From: Solobacterium sp.
Lineage (GTDB): Bacteria > Bacillota_I > Bacilli_A > Erysipelotrichales > Erysipelotrichaceae
Assembly (NCBI GenBank): GCA_017543025.1
Contig: JAFYGX010000098.1
Location: 1-7,695, forward strand
Direction of reading: 5' to 3'
DNA length: 7,695 nucleotides
Every line of letters starts with the position of its first letter. Position 1 is the stretch's first letter. The position numbers and the translations under genes are program-made. Under the pieces are notes generated by a model. That model worked only from the letters and a program-made list of their open reading frames with translations, made no database searches and was not told the DNA's origin. Of the stretch, positions 6,142 to 7,695 are shown in pieces.

Positions 6142-6680
6142 GAACACTTGTACTGCCAGAAGATAATGATCAGCTGACGACGCTGAACGCCGGGGAGCTG
6201 GTACATCTCAGCGGAACGGTATATACCGCAAGGGATGCGGCGCATAAGCGGATGGCCGCACTGCTTGCGGAAGGGAAGCCGCTGCCGTTCCGGCTGGAAG
6301 GAGCGGGAATTTATTATGTCGGGCCAACGCCGGGATATGGTGATCGGGTGATCGGCTCGGCCGGTCCGACGACCAGCAGCCGGATGGACAGCTATACGCC
6401 GCAGCTGCTGGATCTTGGTCTGAAGGTCATGATCGGAAAAGGCAGACGGAATGAGGCGGTAAAAGATGCGATCGTTCGAAACGGAGCAGTTTATTTTGTG
6501 GCATGCGGCGGAGCAGGAGCGCTTCTGTCGCATTGCATTACCGGGGCGGAACCTGTCGCATTTGAGGATCTGCTTGCGGAAGCAGTTGTAAAACTAACCC
6601 TGAAAGACTTTCCGGTGTTTGTCGGAATTGATGCGCGGGGAACTGATATTTATGAAATGAGAGATGCATGTAAGTATTAA
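6138..6680 (+). CDS. Class I fumarate hydratase / L-tartrate dehydratase, beta subunit
   Basis: The beta (Fumerase C-terminal family) subunit that completes the active site with the alpha subunit; the two are fused in single-chain FumA-type enzymes. It has 180 residues, about the family's usual length. Family motifs are LSGTVYTARDAAHKR (about 22-36), YYVGPTPG followed by GSAGPTTSSRMD (about 60-83), MIGKG (about 98-102), ACGGAGALLS and FVGIDARGTDIYE near the end. ATG 6138 shares the ATGA overlap with the alpha stop, typical of coupled subunits, and a G-rich stretch (6124-6130) lies 7 nt before it. An earlier in-frame ATG at 6087 would add 17 residues encoded inside alpha and is rejected. The operon ends with the terminator 131 bases downstream. 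Confidence 0.93.
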   Translation: MRTLVLPEDNDQLTTLNAGELVHLSGTVYTARDAAHKRMAALLAEGKPLPFRLEGAGIYYVGPTPGYGDRVIGSAGPTTSSRMDSYTPQLLDLGLKVMIGKGRRNEAVKDAIVRNGAVYFVACGGAGALLSHCITGAEPVAFEDLLAEAVVKLTLKDFPVFVGIDARGTDIYEMRDACKY

Positions 6681-6811
6681 TAAATAATCGACAACGCATC
6701 AGCCGTCATACAGAAACAGATACTCGTTTCAGAAGAATCGGTTCTCTCTGTCCGCATGCGCTTCATCAGGAAAAGAGACGCGTTTCAAAAAAAGTGGTAA
6801 TAACAAAAACA

Positions 6812-6831
6812 GACGCAGGACTGCCTGCGTC
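6812..6831. terminator. Bidirectional rho-independent terminator between the fumarase operon and rlmA
   Basis: A perfect 8-bp stem, GACGCAGG (6812-6819) with CCTGCGTC (6824-6831), with loop ACTG and followed by ATTTTT for forward transcripts. On the reverse strand the same stem is followed by TGTTTTTG. It can therefore end both converging units. The 131 bases between the beta stop and this stem show no gene or clear structure. Confidence 0.88.
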
Positions 6832-6869
6832 ATTTTTCGCTTTGCATTCTGTGAATACATGTCGCAATA

Positions 6870-7649
6870 TCAATTGGATTCTCTGCGGTACAGACGAACC
6901 GCAAAGGAAGCGGTAATCTGCAGCGAACCAATTCTGTTCAGCCGTTCGATACCGTCTGTACTGGTATGATACGCATACGGCGTCATCTGAAACAGGGCGT
7001 GAAGCGCGGTACGATCCGCGGTAAAGGTGTTTCGGATCATCGTGCATGATTCTTCTTTCAGAGGGAGCGCAGGAGGGGTGACGGTATTCTGATACGGCGT
7101 ATCATAAAGCACCTGCTTGAGTTCAAAGAGATGATCTTCTGCCGGCTGTACAAACACAAAACGTCCGCCTGGTTTCAGAATGCGATGGATCTCATCGGCA
7201 GCGGCCGGCGCAAAACAGGTCATCGCCGCATCACACGATTCATCCGGGAGCGGCAGGTGAAAGATGCTTGCGATCACATAAGAGGCGGAAGGGTCATGCT
7301 TTGCGGCATAGTTGACAGCTGGCCTGGAAAGATCAAATCCGTATTTTTCCTCTCCGGGGCAGGCAGAAGTGTAATAGCCTTCGCCGCAGCCAAGATCGGC
7401 AAATACCTGTACCGGTTCTGATTCCAGCATCTGCCGGATCGTTTCTCTGAGAAATGCATAAGCGCCGGTGCTGAGAAATGCGGTGCGGGCTTTTACCATT
7501 TCCGCATTATCGCCGGGGTCTTTCTTCTGCGGGCCAAGCAGATTCAGATAACCGCTTTTTGCATAGTCAAAGCAGTGACGGTTCTCACATACGGCAGAAC
7601 GACCGGTTCTGCTGAGCGGTTTTCCGCAGTTCGGACAGATCAGTTTCAT
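6870..7649 (-). CDS. rlmA: 23S rRNA (guanine-N1) methyltransferase, RlmA type
   Basis: A SAM-dependent methyltransferase predicted to modify N1 of a guanine in helix 35 of 23S rRNA: G745 for RlmA(I), G748 for RlmA(II)/TlrB, the latter more usual in Gram-positives. It has 259 residues. The N-terminal zinc ribbon has C5, C8, C21 and H25, the same spacing as the zinc ligands known in E. coli RlmA. It is followed by FDYAKSGYLNLL. The SAM-binding motif is ADLGCGEGYY (84-93), with the acidic FDLS about 13 residues later and CFAPAAADEIHRILKPGGRFVFVQP (145-169) as later Rossmann strands. LYDTPYQN (181-188) is typical of the family. The start ATG 7649 is fixed by MKLICPNCG. No Shine-Dalgarno is seen. 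Which guanine is methylated, and any effect on macrolide sensitivity, cannot be read from the sequence. Confidence 0.88.
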   Translation of the reverse strand: MKLICPNCGKPLSRTGRSAVCENRHCFDYAKSGYLNLLGPQKKDPGDNAEMVKARTAFLSTGAYAFLRETIRQMLESEPVQVFADLGCGEGYYTSACPGEEKYGFDLSRPAVNYAAKHDPSASYVIASIFHLPLPDESCDAAMTCFAPAAADEIHRILKPGGRFVFVQPAEDHLFELKQVLYDTPYQNTVTPPALPLKEESCTMIRNTFTADRTALHALFQMTPYAYHTSTDGIERLNRIGSLQITASFAVRLYRRESN

Positions 7650-7655
7650 GGCTTC

Positions 7656-7664
7656 ATCATAGCA
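7656..7664 (-). promoter_or_regulatory. Candidate extended -10 promoter of rlmA
   Basis: On the reverse strand TGCTATGAT (7664-7656) fits an extended -10 element (TGn-TATGAT). No good -35 box is seen at the normal distance. Only six bases separate the hexamer from ATG 7649, so the predicted first transcribed base would be the A of the start codon. Confidence 0.4.
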
Positions 7665-7695
7665 GAGAAATCTGAAAATACGCAGTTTTCACATA

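Noticed and set aside
6681..6811. Possible small RNA or small gene between the fumarase operon and its terminator
   Set aside because: Only weak 4-bp inverted repeats (for example AGAA/TTCT) and no ribosome binding site with an open frame. Nothing supports a gene.

Overview
The window looks like a chromosomal segment of a low-to-medium GC Gram-positive (Bacillota) bacterium. The clues are strong Shine-Dalgarno sites (GGAGG-type), a sigma-A-like promoter with a HrcA/CIRCE operator at htpG, Bacillota-style cation diffusion facilitator and HtpG proteins, and a two-subunit class I fumarase of the kind common in anaerobes. Base composition is near-balanced by eye, so a gut-type anaerobe such as an Erysipelotrichaceae or clostridial relative is plausible, but I cannot name the genus from sequence alone.

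Layout. (1) Positions 1 to about 430: the 3' part of an IS200/IS605-family transposase gene (tnpA, cut by the window edge) and the element's right-end hairpin region. (2) 455-3069: three overlapping forward genes, probably one transcript: a small unknown six-helix membrane protein, a cation diffusion facilitator (metal efflux) and an EamA/DMT-type transporter. They end at a bidirectional terminator (3097-3122). (3) 3147-5093, reverse: htpG (Hsp90), with a sigma-A promoter and a 27-bp CIRCE operator directly in front. (4) 5228-6680, forward: a promoter with a perfect TATAAT box, then the alpha and beta subunits of a class I fumarase/tartrate dehydratase, joined by an ATGA overlap next to a run of seven G. 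(5) A bidirectional terminator at 6812-6831. (6) 6870-7649, reverse: rlmA-type 23S rRNA guanine methyltransferase with an intact zinc ribbon.

How the parts relate. The two terminators lie in tail-to-tail gaps and serve both converging genes. The 202-bp gap between htpG and the fumarase operon holds two divergent promoters. The membrane/CDF/EamA group is an envelope transport cluster. The rest is housekeeping (protein folding, carbon metabolism, ribosome modification) with no obvious shared pathway. I see no CRISPR array, tRNA, rRNA, prophage or defence system. The most interesting signals are regulatory: the CIRCE operator at htpG with an extra half-site in its spacer, the G7 tract at the fumarase subunit junction, and a possible leaderless start of rlmA.
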